The notes under the pieces: model-generated | The model's input: only the letters and a program-made list of their open reading frames with translations | The model's database searches: none | What the model was told of the DNA's origin: nothing | Shown here: positions 40,541 to 51,600 of the stretch, piece after piece | How the letters are laid out: each line of letters starts with the position of its first letter | How positions within the stretch are numbered: the first letter of the stretch is position 1 | Assembly (NCBI GenBank): GCA_009602725.1 | Contig: WELB01000043.1 | Coordinates: 561,222 to 625,221 of the forward strand | Direction of reading: 5' to 3' | Origin: Spirogloea muscicola | Lineage: Eukaryota; Streptophyta; Zygnematophyceae; Spirogloeales; Spirogloeaceae | DNA length: 64,000 bases | Translations under genes and position numbers: made by a program

Positions 40541-41730
40541 CAGAAAATGGTCCAACTCATCTGGGTGGGTAACAGCTTGCGTGTACCCACTGCCCGCAAG
40601 GGAAGGTGCTTTGTACTCAGTAGCACGTGAGCACCCACATGAAAGACACATCACTTTGACGTTGATCAGCATATGCCTCTTGCTGCTGCTAGGCAATGGC
40701 CAAGATAAATGCCGACCATAGTTGAGGAAGAAGGGTGTTGCTTGAGGGATTCGTGCCAGGCATTGTAATGGCAGACTCTGCCGGAGCGAGGTACCTCATC
40801 CCAGTCACTCTGACTAGGATTCACAAATGCCGTAGCATGTTCTCCGACACCCGAGTCATCCTCTCAATTTGACCGTCACTTTGGGGGTGGACAGCTGTGA
40901 CATGGATTGCTTGGTACAACAAGTCTGCATACTCCTTAACATAAGTCTCCCGTAAGGCGGGATTCATTGTCAGAGAAAAACCGCTCGGGAACTCCATGCA
41001 ATTTCCATACTCGGTCTACAAAACACATGCGAATTCCTTTGCAGATACACAGGTGGCCGTAGGAGCAAAATGCACCACTTTACTCAGACGGTCCACAAAG
41101 ACGACGTCTGCATCGAAGCCTACACCCATCTTGTGCAAATTCGTGATATAGTCAACGCTCACATCTGCCCAGTACTGCTGAGGAATCGCCAAAGGCTCGA
41201 GTAACCGGCAAGCTTCACAGAGCTGAGCTTCACAGAGCTGGCCTTACTACGCTGGCACGTAGCACAACTCGGCACAAGGAGTGCACTTGGGCCGAACAAC
41301 CCGGCCACCAGAACAGACGGCTTGATGCCTTCTTGGTCTTCCAACACCCAGATGAGCACTGTAGGCCGTCGCATGCAACATATGCGTGATGCTAGTGCGC
41401 AAGGCATTGCAGTTTGGAGCTATAATGGCGTTACCTTGCCTATACAAGCAAATGTCATATTTGACCATGCGTACATGGGATGGAATCAGCAAAGCAGGGG
41501 TCTGTGCCATACCAGTTACGTATACGCACGTACAGCTCAGAGAGGTAGGAGGCGGGCTGCCAAGGGACGCCACGAGTAGGACGCACGTCTGCGTGCAATC
41601 CTGAAGTGCACAAGGCAGCCACCTGAGCAGCCCCTGCGATGTGGCGGCTCACCGGATCCGCGACATTGATTAATCCAGAGCGGTGCAAACCCTCTGGAAA
41701 CGGAATGATGCCATGCTCTTTGCCCACCGA
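40541..41730 (-). pseudogene. pol: Element E integrase, heavily broken
   Basis: The zinc region (HATAYSAHLGVGR, ATCQRSKASSVKL), HDGVCMLYNK-like core scraps, and the YVRIRNWYGTDPCFADS tether are readable in short frames. The core around 40780-41150 has lost several segments. A direct repeat CAAGCTTCACAGAGCTGAGC at about 41205-41240 reflects a small duplication. Confidence 0.72.
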
Positions 41731-42234
41731 GCTTGACGCCGGCTCAAATGCTGTTGTTAGTCAAAATAGGTCAATGGGCAATGATCCGTGACGACCCTAG
41801 ATTTAAATCTTAAAAATAGTAGCGCCATTCATGTAAGGCGTGCACAACAACAAAAGCTCTTGCTCTCCCGTAGTGTAGTTGCGCTCTGCCGGATGAAGCA
41901 GGCAACTCTCAGACGCTACAGGATGACCCTCGTCCAATAGAACGGCACCAATGCCGGTCAACGAGGCGTCACACATTAGCTCATACAGTAAGCCTTCTCG
42001 AGGTAAGGCCAAGACGGGCGGAGACGTGATAGCCCCTTGACTAGCCTCAAATGCCACCTGACATTCAGATGTCCACTCCCAGGGAGCATCTTACGAGTGA
42101 GCGTCGTAAGAGGCAATGCCATATTCCCGTACTCCTGCAGGAAGTTGCGGCACTAATTCGCGAATCCCCAAGGGAGCGCAACTGGCACATTCCGTGGCAC
42201 AGGCCAGTCCATTACTACGGCGATTCCAGGAGTG
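41731..42234 (-). pseudogene. pol: Element E RNase H, second copy
   Basis: It runs from RT thumb (VVMDWPVPRNVP, LPLTTLTRK) through CDASLTGIGAVLLDEGHPVA, ERNYTTGEQELLLLCTPYMN and TDHCPLTYFD. A junction at about 42226-42240 joins it to an earlier copy of the same region at 42235-42840. RNase H is therefore present twice in this chain. Confidence 0.8.
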
Positions 42235-43545
42235 AAGGTTGGCGTGGAGTGAGGTTAGCGGTGGACTGCTGAGCAGCTCCACGAGTAGACTGCACGTCTG
42301 CGGTCTGAATCCTTGAAGCGTGCAAGACAGCCGCCACAGCAGCCCCTGCAATGTTGCGGCTTACCGCGTCCGCAACATTCATTCTTCCAGGGCGGTACAC
42401 CCACTGGTACCGGAATTGTGCTATGCACTCAGCCCACCGTGCTTGACGCCTCAATTGCAGTTGTGTGTGAAAGTAGGTCAACGGACAGTGGTCCGTTACA
42501 ACCGTAAAGTCAATACCCTCGAGATAGCATCGCCACATACATAGGGCGTGGTGGATTCACCAGGACCCCTTTGATAACCTCGAATGCCTTCTGGCATTCG
42601 GACGTCCACACCCAGCTGACCTCCTTACGAGTGAGCTTCGTAAGAGGAGATGCTATACTTCCGTATCCTTGTAGGAACTTGCGAAAGTAATCTGCGAATT
42701 CCAAGAAGGAACGCACCTGCGGCACATTCCGTGGCACTGGCCAGTCCTTTACTACTGCAATATTTTGGGGTCGACGCGTACCCCGTCTTTGCCCATAACA
42801 TGCCCTAAGTATGTCGGCTCCGGCTGCTTGAATACACATCTAAATCTCTTGGCATACAATTGATTTGCACGCAGCAATTGCAGCACTTGCCGCAGGTGAC
42901 ATACGTGATCTTCAGGCGTTTTACCAAACAACAGTATGTCATCTAAATAGACAAGCACAATGTCACACAGTAGGGGGCCAAAGACTTCCGTCATTACAGC
43001 CTGAACGTGGCAGGTGCATTGGTTAAACCAATGCTTAGCGCCTTAAAATGGAAGTGACCGAGCGGCGTATGAAACGCCGACTTCGGGCCGTCCTCAGGGG
43101 TGATACGAATTTTACAATAACGCGCTTTGCAAATCGAGGGAGCTGAACACATTAGCTCCCGCTAGGTGATCGAACAGTTCGTCAGTTCGAGGCAAAGGAT
43201 ACCGGTTCTTGACAGTGAGCTTGTTCAGGGCTCGATAATCTATGGACATTTGCGGACTACCATCATTTTTTTCACGAAGAGATTTGGTGCACTGTACGGC
43301 GACTGGGAAGGCTCAATATGCACTTTCTGTAGCAGTTCCTTCGCTTGGGACTGCATCTCCCGAAATTCGAGCGGACTCAATCGATACATCGGACGGTACG
43401 GCCGCGGAGCACCGGGCTCCAATGGAATTGCATGAGCCACGCCTCGGTCAGGAGGCAAACTGTCTGGAAGAGCATCGGGGAACTCATCCGCACACTCCAC
43501 CAACAAACTGTCAAGAGCCGCACCATGTGAGGCCACACTACTCAC
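42235..43545 (-). pseudogene. pol: Element E reverse transcriptase and first RNase H end
   Basis: The fingers are in the 43545-43240 frame ([39 protein letters not shown]). The palm reads MTEVFGPLLCDIVLVYLDDI with an intact YLDD, then VCHLRQVLQLLRANQLYAKR and YLGHVMGKDGVRVDPK. The connection continues PQVRSFLEFADYFRKFLQGY. The RNase H end has VVTDHCPLTYFHTQ and MNVADAVSRNIAGA. The protein is spread over four frames. Confidence 0.82.
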
Positions 43546-44230
43546 ACTACCGAGTCAGGGGGGAACTCATCTTTTATCACCACTAGCAGATACACAGCCG
43601 AGGTGGTTCTGCGTGAAGGATCCTCTTAAATTGCACAGCGAACAGCTGAGTAGAGGAATGACAGGCGATGATACAAGGGGAACGTCTTTGTCTTTGTATA
43701 GTACAAAACGGCGAGAAACCCGTCGGCCCGAGCAAGTCCGCGCGTCAAAATCGAAGAGGGCCGCGGTAGCACACAACCAGTCATCACCTCATATCACGTC
43801 AAAACCCAGTGCCAACTCAATGACATGGCAAGACATAACTGTCTCAAAAATTTTGAATGCGTCGAGGGACTGGACATAGGCCCAAGATTTCGGCACTTTG
43901 TCCATTTGCCAATGTACCTTGTGAGATAATAGTCGGTTTTACCATCAAATTACTGTCACTCACAAAATTCTTTTGACACAGGAGACTGTAGCTTCCGTAT
44001 CTATTATAACCTGGCCTGGCTGGTTAGCCACCAGTCCTGAGAACAACATAGTTAGCGCGTCAGCGCTTAGTGCCGAAGCACTTACTACCGTCAGAATACA
44101 ACTACTAGCTACAAATACGAGCACTTTAGGAGGTCTTGGAGAAACGCCTCCCACTTTGTACGTCACGTGGAGGTGGCCCTGCCCACCTTCGGGCGACGAA
44201 ACCGAGCCAGCCCCTTTGGAGGTAGAGGTT
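43546..44230 (-). pseudogene. pol: Element E linker and retropepsin with DTEA
   Basis: The linker reads LFDFDARTCSGRRVSRRFVL. The active-site motif is QPGQVIIDTEATVSCVKRI (DTEA at 43990-44001), in which the invariant Gly of D-T/S-G is Glu. It would be inactive in any known retropepsin. Confidence 0.75.
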
Positions 44231-44742
44231 TCACTCCGCGACTGCACGGCACAATAAAGAAGACCGGTTCTTCAGTACCGTGTCAACTGATCCAGCGTAA
44301 GTACATGCTAGCCGCTTCCTGCAGCTGATTAGGAAGAATCCATACAAGGGGGCCTTCGTCCACCAGCGCTTGCATATAAGCTCATGCACAGAGCATATTA
44401 CTGGCACAACGGACTTTGGACGTATACGCCCTAAAAGTTCAAACAGCAATTTCATACCACGCTGCTGTATCACACATGATGTGGAGGTAAGGAAGGGGAC
44501 TCACTTTTCCCTTTACCCTTGTCCTTGTACTGGCCCTTCGGGCGTGTGGACGATGGCGTAGACGACGTCGGAGGCTTCGGCCGCTGTGGGAAGTCCCGTA
44601 TGCGATGGCCCTTGTTGCGGCACCGGTAGCATGCTCGGTCTTTTTCGGGGACGAAATTGGAGTTCCCCTTAGATACTGCCGCCGACCGAGGCGGCTGCCG
44701 AGGCTGACCACTATAACCATTGCAAGGCTTAGAACGCTTCAC
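44231..44742 (-). pseudogene. gag: Element E gag C-terminus
   Basis: KRSKPCNGYSGQPRQPPRSA leads to a knuckle CYRCRNKGHRIRDF whose last Cys is Phe, then STRPKGQYKDKGKGKSES. After it a KLLFELLGRI and KAPLYGFFLI-type segment matches A gag LFDLAG and GGPLFVW. Only the last third of gag is present. Confidence 0.78.
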
Positions 44743-44967
44743 ATTCTAAATTCCCGGCGCGTCACGATCCTCACGTCCGAGCTAACGCACTTCCGTTGGG
44801 TACATCGAGAAGGATTGATGCGCTTGCTCAATAAACTTGTCGAGGGACGTCACTGCACTCTGGCGTGTGAACTGTGTCAAGCCGCGCGTGAAGCCGCTTA
44901 CCGGTACCGTTTGGTTCTCCCAAACAGGGGACTTTACGTTTAACGTGACTCGCTAGATGCAAGAACT
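44743..44967 (-). other. Gag/leader remnant of element E
   Basis: No clear frame is visible. It ends at the primer site, so most of gag and leader are deleted. Confidence 0.55.
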
Positions 44968-44980
44968 CCTCTGATACTAA
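44968..44980 (-). other. Primer binding site of element E
   Basis: On the minus strand TTAGTATCAGAGG follows the LTR. It is one base off the TTGGTATCAGAGG type. Confidence 0.75.
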
Positions 44981-45919
44981 TATAGCATCCCTGTCCCTAA
45001 TTACACGGTTAGGATCACAATGTCCTGGTTCGAATCGAGCATAGGTTGTTTTGGAGACAACCCTCATACAGGAGAACGCCAACACACATACGCGCACAGA
45101 GCGCAGCGGAAGTCTTACCCTGAGGCACCGCCCTAGGGCGGTGACTCTATCAGTAGACTTGCAGAGAGCCGGCGGGGCCCGCAGCGACGAGCTGCGGCGA
45201 CGGGCTGGGCAGCAGGCGGCAGCAGCAGAGCTGTGGCGGCGGAAGCGGCAGCAGGCAGCATCGAGGCTGGCTTGACAGCAGCAGAGCCGTGTCTCTCTCG
45301 GCGTTGGTCGGACTGAGAGGTCCCGGCCAAGGCCCACTATTTGTAGCTCGTTTCTCCTGCCACCCCTCCCCAGAGGGCGTGACGAGGGTCGCCCCCGTGG
45401 CCCTCCCCAGGAGGGGCGGGCCAGACAAGTGTAACGACGAATATGCCAGACGCTGCTGCGCGCGGGCGAAGCAGCTCATGGCGGCTGGAGTGAGAGTCCA
45501 GGGAACACGACGGATTGCCAGACGCTGTCGCACGCGAGCGAAGCGGCGCCTGGCGGCTGTTGGGAAACTCCAGAGAACACGACGGATCTGCCAGACGCTC
45601 CCGCGCGCGGATGAAGCGGCGCCTGGCGGATAAGATTTAATTTTCCCGAAGATGCCGCGCGCGAGCGAAGCAGTGTCCGCCGGAAGGGGTACGACAACTC
45701 CCGGACGATGCTGCGCGCGAGCGAAGCTGCGCCTCTTGGACAACCTGGCGGGCGAGGCCGCCTGCACGTGCGGTACGGAACCCGGGGGCCTCGGACCGTA
45801 CTTAGCTACACGGAGTGCAGCAAAATTACTGCACCGTTTGGGACTCCAAACGGAGGATACGATATGCTCATGTAAGCTTACCGGCACCGTTGGCACGCCC
45901 AAACGGGGGGAACGTAACA
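44981..45919 (-). repeat. G-type LTR, 5' LTR of element E
   Basis: This is 939 bp. In plus-strand view it starts TATAGCATCCCTGTCCC (TG has become TA) and ends GGGGAACGTAACA. It matches 15901-16859 and, over its U3 half, 34061-34534. Repeated GCGCGCGAGCGAAGC units fill 45430-45750. Confidence 0.8.
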
Positions 45920-46812
45920 AACCAGGTCAAACAGCTTACATTCAACTTGCCGCTGAGCTCATACATCGAGGCTTGAGTAAGGTACTCACGCATGCCCTTG
46001 TCATTGCCCCTGCCCCTCCCTAGGGAACGTGCCGGCCGAGAGGCAGAAGGCCCGCGGGCATTGCAATCCCGGATACGCTGGCTCAAGTCGCCGCAGCAAA
46101 AGCAACCAGCGCGTGGCTTCGACACCATGTTCCTCGAGACCCCGGCCTGATTGCGGCCGAGCCTCGCCTTCGTCCGAGCTGCCAGAGCTTCGTGAGAAGA
46201 TTCGCCCGCCTCAGCAGGAGAGCGCTTGATCGATGGGTGCAATGGCAAAACTGGAAGCTTGCGCAGGTAAGCTGCCATCGGTGAGTTTTTCATGCACACC
46301 TCCGTCGTGATGAAATCCACGCCAGCCCCAAGCTTGCGTATAGGACATAATCAAACAGAGCAGCCAACGAGCGCGATGACAACTCCCATGTATTATACAT
46401 ATCGGAATGGAGCTCTTTCTTCACGGTATTCCACCACTGGAGGGGCGCGCCAGTCAGGTGTGCAGCGGCAAGACCCACCTAGCCTCTTCGGCCGTGCCGC
46501 ATAGCACGAGACCATCTGTGATGTCCTCCAGCCAGGCTTGAGGCACCCAGGCTCCATGTAGCCAGAGGGATTCCGGGGTGCGGAGGGCCGACCCGACCCG
46601 TGAAGGGTGTTCGCCTGCCCGTGGTGCAACCAATGCACCTGGGTCCCGTGCAACCCATGCACTTGGGTCCTGGCCCTCGGAAGCCGAAGTCGGTAGTACG
46701 CAAGCGACCGAGCGTGGCCTGCACCTCCTCGCACAACGCATCCAAGCCGTGTGAGGCATTTACGATAGTCACTTCCGCCTCCAGACGCTCCGCGAGGGTG
46801 CGACTCGCGCAA
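45920..46812 (-). pseudogene. gag: Gag of a further element, cut by the G-type LTR
   Basis: The 46320-45868 frame holds CFCCGDLSQRIRDC, a knuckle with His changed to Gln, then PARSLGRGRGNDKGMREYLT. It runs into LTR sequence at 45919. The 46478-46290 frame has a capsid motif (LTGAPLQWWNTVKKELHSDM). The 46772-46479 frame is N-terminal, containing a repeated QVHGLHGTQVHWLHHG-like stretch from an 18-bp duplication (46615-46675). The downstream pol genes are missing. Confidence 0.72.
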
Positions 46813-47440
46813 GTCCTCCGGCGACAGGCCCTTGGCCGGAAGCTCTACAGAGCTGTGCCAGCTCGTTGGCTAAGTCCTCCGCTTCAGTCGGTTGTATAAC
46901 CGGCCGAGGAGGGCTGGGACGCGCACTCTAATCGCGTGACTCCAGGTCTTCCAGGGGAAATACTGAGAGATCAATCCAGGTTCCACTGGTCAGCATACCA
47001 CGTCCTCATACTGAAGTGCAGGACACCGCAATACTGGTGCGCACCAGCAAGCGAGCAAGCAGAACAGCGCACTAATCCGTGCCTCCAAACAGCAAGGCAG
47101 ACAAGCAACTGCAGAGAAGGCCCAAGACCGGAGCACAAATGCGATCTTGGTTGAACGACTAACCTTCACTGCCCAGCGCGGCTGCCGATTTCTGCTTCCA
47201 CTCAGGTAGGCTATCCGCTGACAGACGTGGTACGCTTGCAAAAAAATGCGGCAGCCGATGCCGATGTTCGTGGCGCCGGAAGCAAAATTGTAATTGCCGC
47301 CCCGACTGCACTACCACGGTCCTACTCCTGCGAAATCCCTCTCAATCGAAAGCGATAGTCAGGCCAGAGCATCAAGGAGATCAAGATGATGATGCAAGGA
47401 ATCATCATTCTATAATGTGAACCAGAACTGCAAGTTGAAA
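46813..47440 (-). other. Gag start and leader of the same element
   Basis: The sequence near 46940 (CGCGTGACTCCAGGTC) resembles the gag start zone of C and D, but no frame is certain. 47000-47440 is leader with GATGATGCAAGGAATCATCA near 47390. No other gene is seen. Confidence 0.5.
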
Positions 47441-47457
47441 GAGCCTCTGGCACCAAT
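47441..47457 (-). other. Primer binding site, variant type
   Basis: On the minus strand AATTGGTGCCAGAGGCTC follows the LTR. TGGTGCCAGAGG differs from the common TGGTATCAGAGG by two bases. Confidence 0.65.
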
Positions 47458-47700
47458 TGTAGTAAACGGACCCCTGTAGACATGCAATTAGACAATCAGG
47501 TCCTGATGGCTTCGAACGGAGGTAATCAGGAGCTCCATGAAGCTTCGCGCATGTGCGCAGCGGAAGTCTGCCCTGGTGCGCCGCCGTCAGGCGGCGTCTC
47601 CACCTCCTGGGAACCGGCCGGCAGCTAGCCCACTTAGGGCCGGCCACGGACGCCTCGCAGCGAGCCGGCTGCTGCCGGCGACGGGCTGCGGCAGCAGGCA
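47458..47700 (-). repeat. E1-type LTR, part next to primer site
   Basis: TGTAGTAAACGGACCCC (plus view) begins an LTR similar to 48673-48974. It is interrupted at 47700 by a solo B LTR and resumes at 48573-48672. Confidence 0.8.
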
Positions 47701-48572
47701 TGTAACGTCCCCTCCCTTTTGGGAAAGCAAGACGGTATTGGTAATGTAAGTAAGAGGCCACTGGGCTTCATAACGCGCGTGCACGTGGCGTCAAGCAGCG
47801 TGGTGCACGTGGCACCGACCGGGAGTCGGCACGGTACGCGTGGCATCGTCCGGGAGTTGTACTGCCCGGGAGGCGTTGCTTTGATGCATGCGGGAGTTGT
47901 ACTCCAGTCGATGAGCGCTGCCTCGCTATCAGCGACACCACGCTGGAGCCGTACCCTTGTCGGCGTGCGCTGCTTCGCTGCAAGCGGCATCGCCCTGAAG
48001 TTGTACTCCATCCGCCCGGCGCTGCTTCGCTGCAAGCAGCAGCGTCCGGCAGTCAAAAGGGGGCCAGCCCCCTGGATCCCGTCTCACCAATGTTGGGTCC
48101 GCCCCTCCGGAGGAGGACCTTGGGGCTACCCTCATCACACCCTCTAGGGTATATCATCTAGGGAGGGGTGGCAGGTGGGACGCTATAAGTGGTAGGCCGA
48201 GGCCAGACTCATCAGTCGGACCAGTGACGCCGAGAGAGGCACAGCCCTGCTTGCCTGCTGCCGCAGCCGCCGCCACAGCTCTGCTGCCGTCGTCTGCTGC
48301 TGTCCGTCGCCGCAGCTCGTCGCTGCACATTGCCGGCTCTCCGTAAGTGCCATGGCTGCGCCCCATCTGGAGACAGCTACTAAGCCAAACCTTCAGTATA
48401 CTTGCCGCTTTCTGGCGGCGCCTCAGGGTAAGACTTCCGCTGCACGGTAAGCGCGAGTGTGCGCCATGTGCGTGGCGTCCTGTGTAGGGGGGTAGTTCCT
48501 AAACCCCTAGGTGCGAACTCCAATAAGGACGTACTAAAACCTAAGTGCCTGTATAGGGATGGGAACGTCACA
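47701..48572 (+). mobile_element. Solo LTR of family B in an E1-type LTR
   Basis: It starts TGTAACGTCCCCTCCC and ends GGGAACGTCACA, 872 bp, with a perfect AGGCA duplication at 47696-47700 and 48573-48577. The host LTR is continuous when it is removed. No internal sequence is present. Confidence 0.93.
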
Positions 48573-48672
48573 AGGCAGCAGCAGCGGGCTGCGCCTCTCT
48601 CTGTGGGCTTCACTGATTCGCACAGCCTCCGGTCTCTGCCCCTAGACTCCCTAGTGCTCCCGGTTCCAAATC
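48573..48672 (-). repeat. E1-type LTR, far part
   Basis: This continues the LTR begun at 47458 (CAGCAGCGGGCTGCGCCTC, CTCCGGTCTCTGCCCC) until it abuts a second LTR of the same family at 48673. Confidence 0.75.
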
Positions 48673-48974
48673 TGCAGTAACCGGACCCCTGTACACAAAG
48701 GCAATCAGGCGGTCAGTTCCTGATTGGATTCGGTATATACCTAGGAGCAGGCCCATACACCGAGAAGCACTCGCGCATCTGCGCAGCAGAAGGCTGCCTG
48801 TGGCGCCGCCGTTAGGCGGCGTCTCCACCTCCCGGGCACCACCCAGCAGCTAGCCCACCAAGGGCCGGCCACGGACGCCTCGCAGCGAGCCGGCAGCGCC
48901 CTGCCGGCGACGGGCTGCGGCAGCAGACAGCAGCAGCTGGGCTGCGCCTCTCTTTGGGCTTCACTGATCCAAAT
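48673..48974 (-). repeat. E2-type LTR, left part before B2
   Basis: TGCAGTAACCGGACCCC begins a second LTR in the same orientation. It stops at ACTGATCCAAAT where B2 inserted, and it resumes at 54230 with GAAATTGCCTCCAGTCTC, which is what E1 shows after ACTGATTC. Confidence 0.82.
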
Positions 48975-49087
48975 TGTAACGTCCCCACCCGTTACGTGAC
49001 GTTTGAAGGTCGGTGCCACTCCCGGTCTCAACAGTGTGTCTTATGCCAAACGCTGACTTGATCCCTCACGTGTGATGGTAGTAAGGC

Positions 49088-49680
49088 ATGGAGTCTGCTG
49101 ACTCGAGTGCGCAACCTAGTCCTCCTCCGCCGGCAGTTCCACCGGCTGTGGTCGAGAAGATGGTGATTGAGCTGGCGGAGCTTCAAGCGCCTGGCTCGGA
49201 CGGCCCGACATCCGCCGAGGCGCGGCGCCTTGAGCGCCTCAGTGAGCAAGTAGAGGCTGCAGTCCCAAGTGTGAATACACTCGTGAACCCTGTGTTGGAG
49301 TTGTTATGCGAAGAGGTGCGGTGCGGACACTGATTGCCCGTATATGCGCGGGTGAGCAGCGGTTTCGCCGTGAAAGTAAGCCACGGCGCGCGGCTGGGCC
49401 TGTCCAGCCGTGCCAGCCTGCCAAATGTGATGGGCAGAGCAGCCTCGCCGCCTGGCTCCGTGAGTTGAACGTGTGGCTCGTGCTGTGTGAAGCACCTGTA
49501 CATCCCGTGTGAGAATCGCGACCACGTACCTCACGGCGGATCCTGCAACTGCTTGGGAATCCACGAAGTCGTCCTCCCACCCCAGATTGTCTGATTACTT
49601 GAACTTCTTCACCCGCTCACTCACCATCCAGTACGGAAAGGTGCGTGCGGAGCTCCATGCCCCCAAAATAAGGTAGACGT
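49088..49680 (+). pseudogene. gag: B2 gag N-terminal part
   Basis: MESADSSAQPSPPPPAVPPA is followed by VVEKMVIELAELQAPGSDGP and EARRLERLSEQVEAAVPSV. The frame stops at 49333 and continues in another (TLIARICAGEQRFRRESKPR, SLAAWLRELNVWLVL). A capsid-like TAWESTKSSSHPRLSDYLNF follows. The start codon choice is supported by the same start in D gag. It ends in rearranged DNA near 49680. Confidence 0.8.
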
Positions 49681-49689
49681 CATTCGCAT

Positions 49690-51090
49690 AGTTGGCAATG
49701 ATTTCGAGGAGTACGTACGGAAGTACGTACGGCATTCATTTGTTGTTGATCAAATGCCGTACGATGGACGCCAAACATGAAGTGTAATGCTTCAAAGCGG
49801 GTGTCCCGCAGTGCGTGGCAGTATTATCCTAGTTGGACATGATCCTGTTTGAAGCTGTGTCATCCCCTAGATGTATGTACAAAGCTGTGTCATGATTTGG
49901 CAACGGCTTTGATGTGGGCGACAAGTGGCGTGTGTGCCACTGCGTCCTTACTTGGCGCTGAACGACATGTTCGTTCTCGTCAATGTGGTATTCGTCGCTT
50001 GTGTTTCACAAGGCCGCTCCCCATGTGACAGCTATCGGCTGTACTGTTAGTCAGCACGGGCTAGCCGGGACCCATCAGTCTTGTGCAACTTGGGCTATGG
50101 TGTGGTATAGCCCAACCCAAGCTGGCCTAGCTGTGGCTTTATGCCCGTGAAAGTTGTGGACTTTGTCGTGAGATCGGCAAAGTGTGATGCCACGGCATGG
50201 GTGAACTCTGTTGTAGCACTCACCTTGTCGTATCTCTGGTGTTGGCGGCTGGTGCGCCCTCACCTGGTTTGTGCATTGGCACACTCCATTATGTACTGGA
50301 AGTACTATGGTGTTTCGGCACTGTCGTGAGATGAGGAATGTGGCTGGCCGCCATCCTCATTGACCTAGAGGCGCGTGTGGCCCTGGTCAGTCGCACCTCG
50401 GTGTCATCTACTTCCAGTGCAAGTTCATGGCTCTCCATAGCTGTTGATGATATTATCGCGGCTACTGGCTAAGTGGGTGTGCTGAGGCAGGACTGGCGAA
50501 TGTTGTCAATCCCCCCTGCAGCACCCGCTGCCTGGCACTCTTCGCTTATTCTCTCTGCGGTGCCTACGTATCAAGCCACGTGAATCGGGTATGGACGAGG
50601 CCAGGTGTGGCTCTGTGTCCTGCTCGAGTGGTCTGTTTGTAAGCCCGTATGCTGAGTAGTGAAGAGTGCGCCCTTAGCCAGCTATGTGCCTGAGAATCTC
50701 TGTGCACTTTTTGTGTAAGCTGCCGGCATGTGATGCCTTCAGCTGGCTAGTGCATTCGGTGTACTCTGGGCGAGTTTTAGTCTCCGCCTTTGATGTCAAA
50801 GGATTGGCTTGTATTGGAGTGCTTTGGAACAGCATCCTATCAAGCTGAGCCGGAAGGCTGTGTTTGAAGACGTACTCTCACATGATTCCAGCTTTGGCTT
50901 AGTATCTCATTGTGATGATGCGCACAGAGTCTCCCCCTGACTCTGCGAGTGCTGTATTCTCAATACGGTGTAACTCTTGACAATTGTCGTGTGGTGCACC
51001 CATCCTCTTCGTTGTGAAGTAGGCTGGAGTCTTTGGACGTGCATCGAGAATGAGCTCTGAACAAGCTCACTGTCGAGATAATATACCTTA
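49690..51090 (+). other. B2 region between gag and RT, no intact gene
   Basis: By position it should contain the gag end, knuckle and protease, but no motif survives. A hairpin of GTACGGCATT with AATGCCGTAC arms lies at about 49722-49760, next to a GTACGTACGGAAGTACGTAC direct repeat. The segment 49905-51090 is repeated at 59090-59557 and 60990-61750, so it is ordinary family-B sequence. The empty site of the DNA transposon at 59561 lies here at about 50388. Confidence 0.65.
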
Positions 51091-51600
51091 TGCTTAGCGT
51101 TGATGAGATGTGAATTCATCTTGCGGGAGCTTACGCGTATAGATCCCCCGCTTTGCAAAGTGGTGATGACCATTTGCGTCTCACACCTGAGGAAGCCCTG
51201 TGTTTGGCATGTTGTCGGCCGCTCGGCTACTTCTGATGCAAGATGCTCTGATTTGGTCTCACCAAAAGCACTTGCCACGTGTCAGGTTGTGATGATGAAA
51301 GTCTTCGGCCCCCTACTGTGTGACTCTGTGCTGGTTTACTTGATGACAGACTGGTGTTCAGTAAAACGCCTGAGCATCACGTACTGCACCTGCAGCATGT
51401 ACTGCAATTGCCGCGTGCAAATCAACCATATGCCAACTAAGTGTATAACCAGCCGGAACATACATAGGGCATGTTGTGAACGAAGACGGGGTTCGCGCCA
51501 ACCCCACCAAGACCGTAGTAGTCAAAGATTACAGTAGTAAAGTGCCAGTGCCACGGAGTAAGCAGCAATTACATTCCTTCTTGGGATTCGCAAACTACTT
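51091..51600 (+). pseudogene. pol: B2 reverse transcriptase palm fragment
   Basis: KVFGPLLCDSVLVYLMTDWC corresponds to VFGPLLYHFVLVYLDDILVF of A2. A one-base deletion destroys the YLDD. Thereafter HVVNEDGVRANPTKTVVVKD-like sequence (thumb) is read in another frame, then a LHSFLGFANYFCTFL-like stretch. The same segment is at 61880-62190. Confidence 0.75.
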
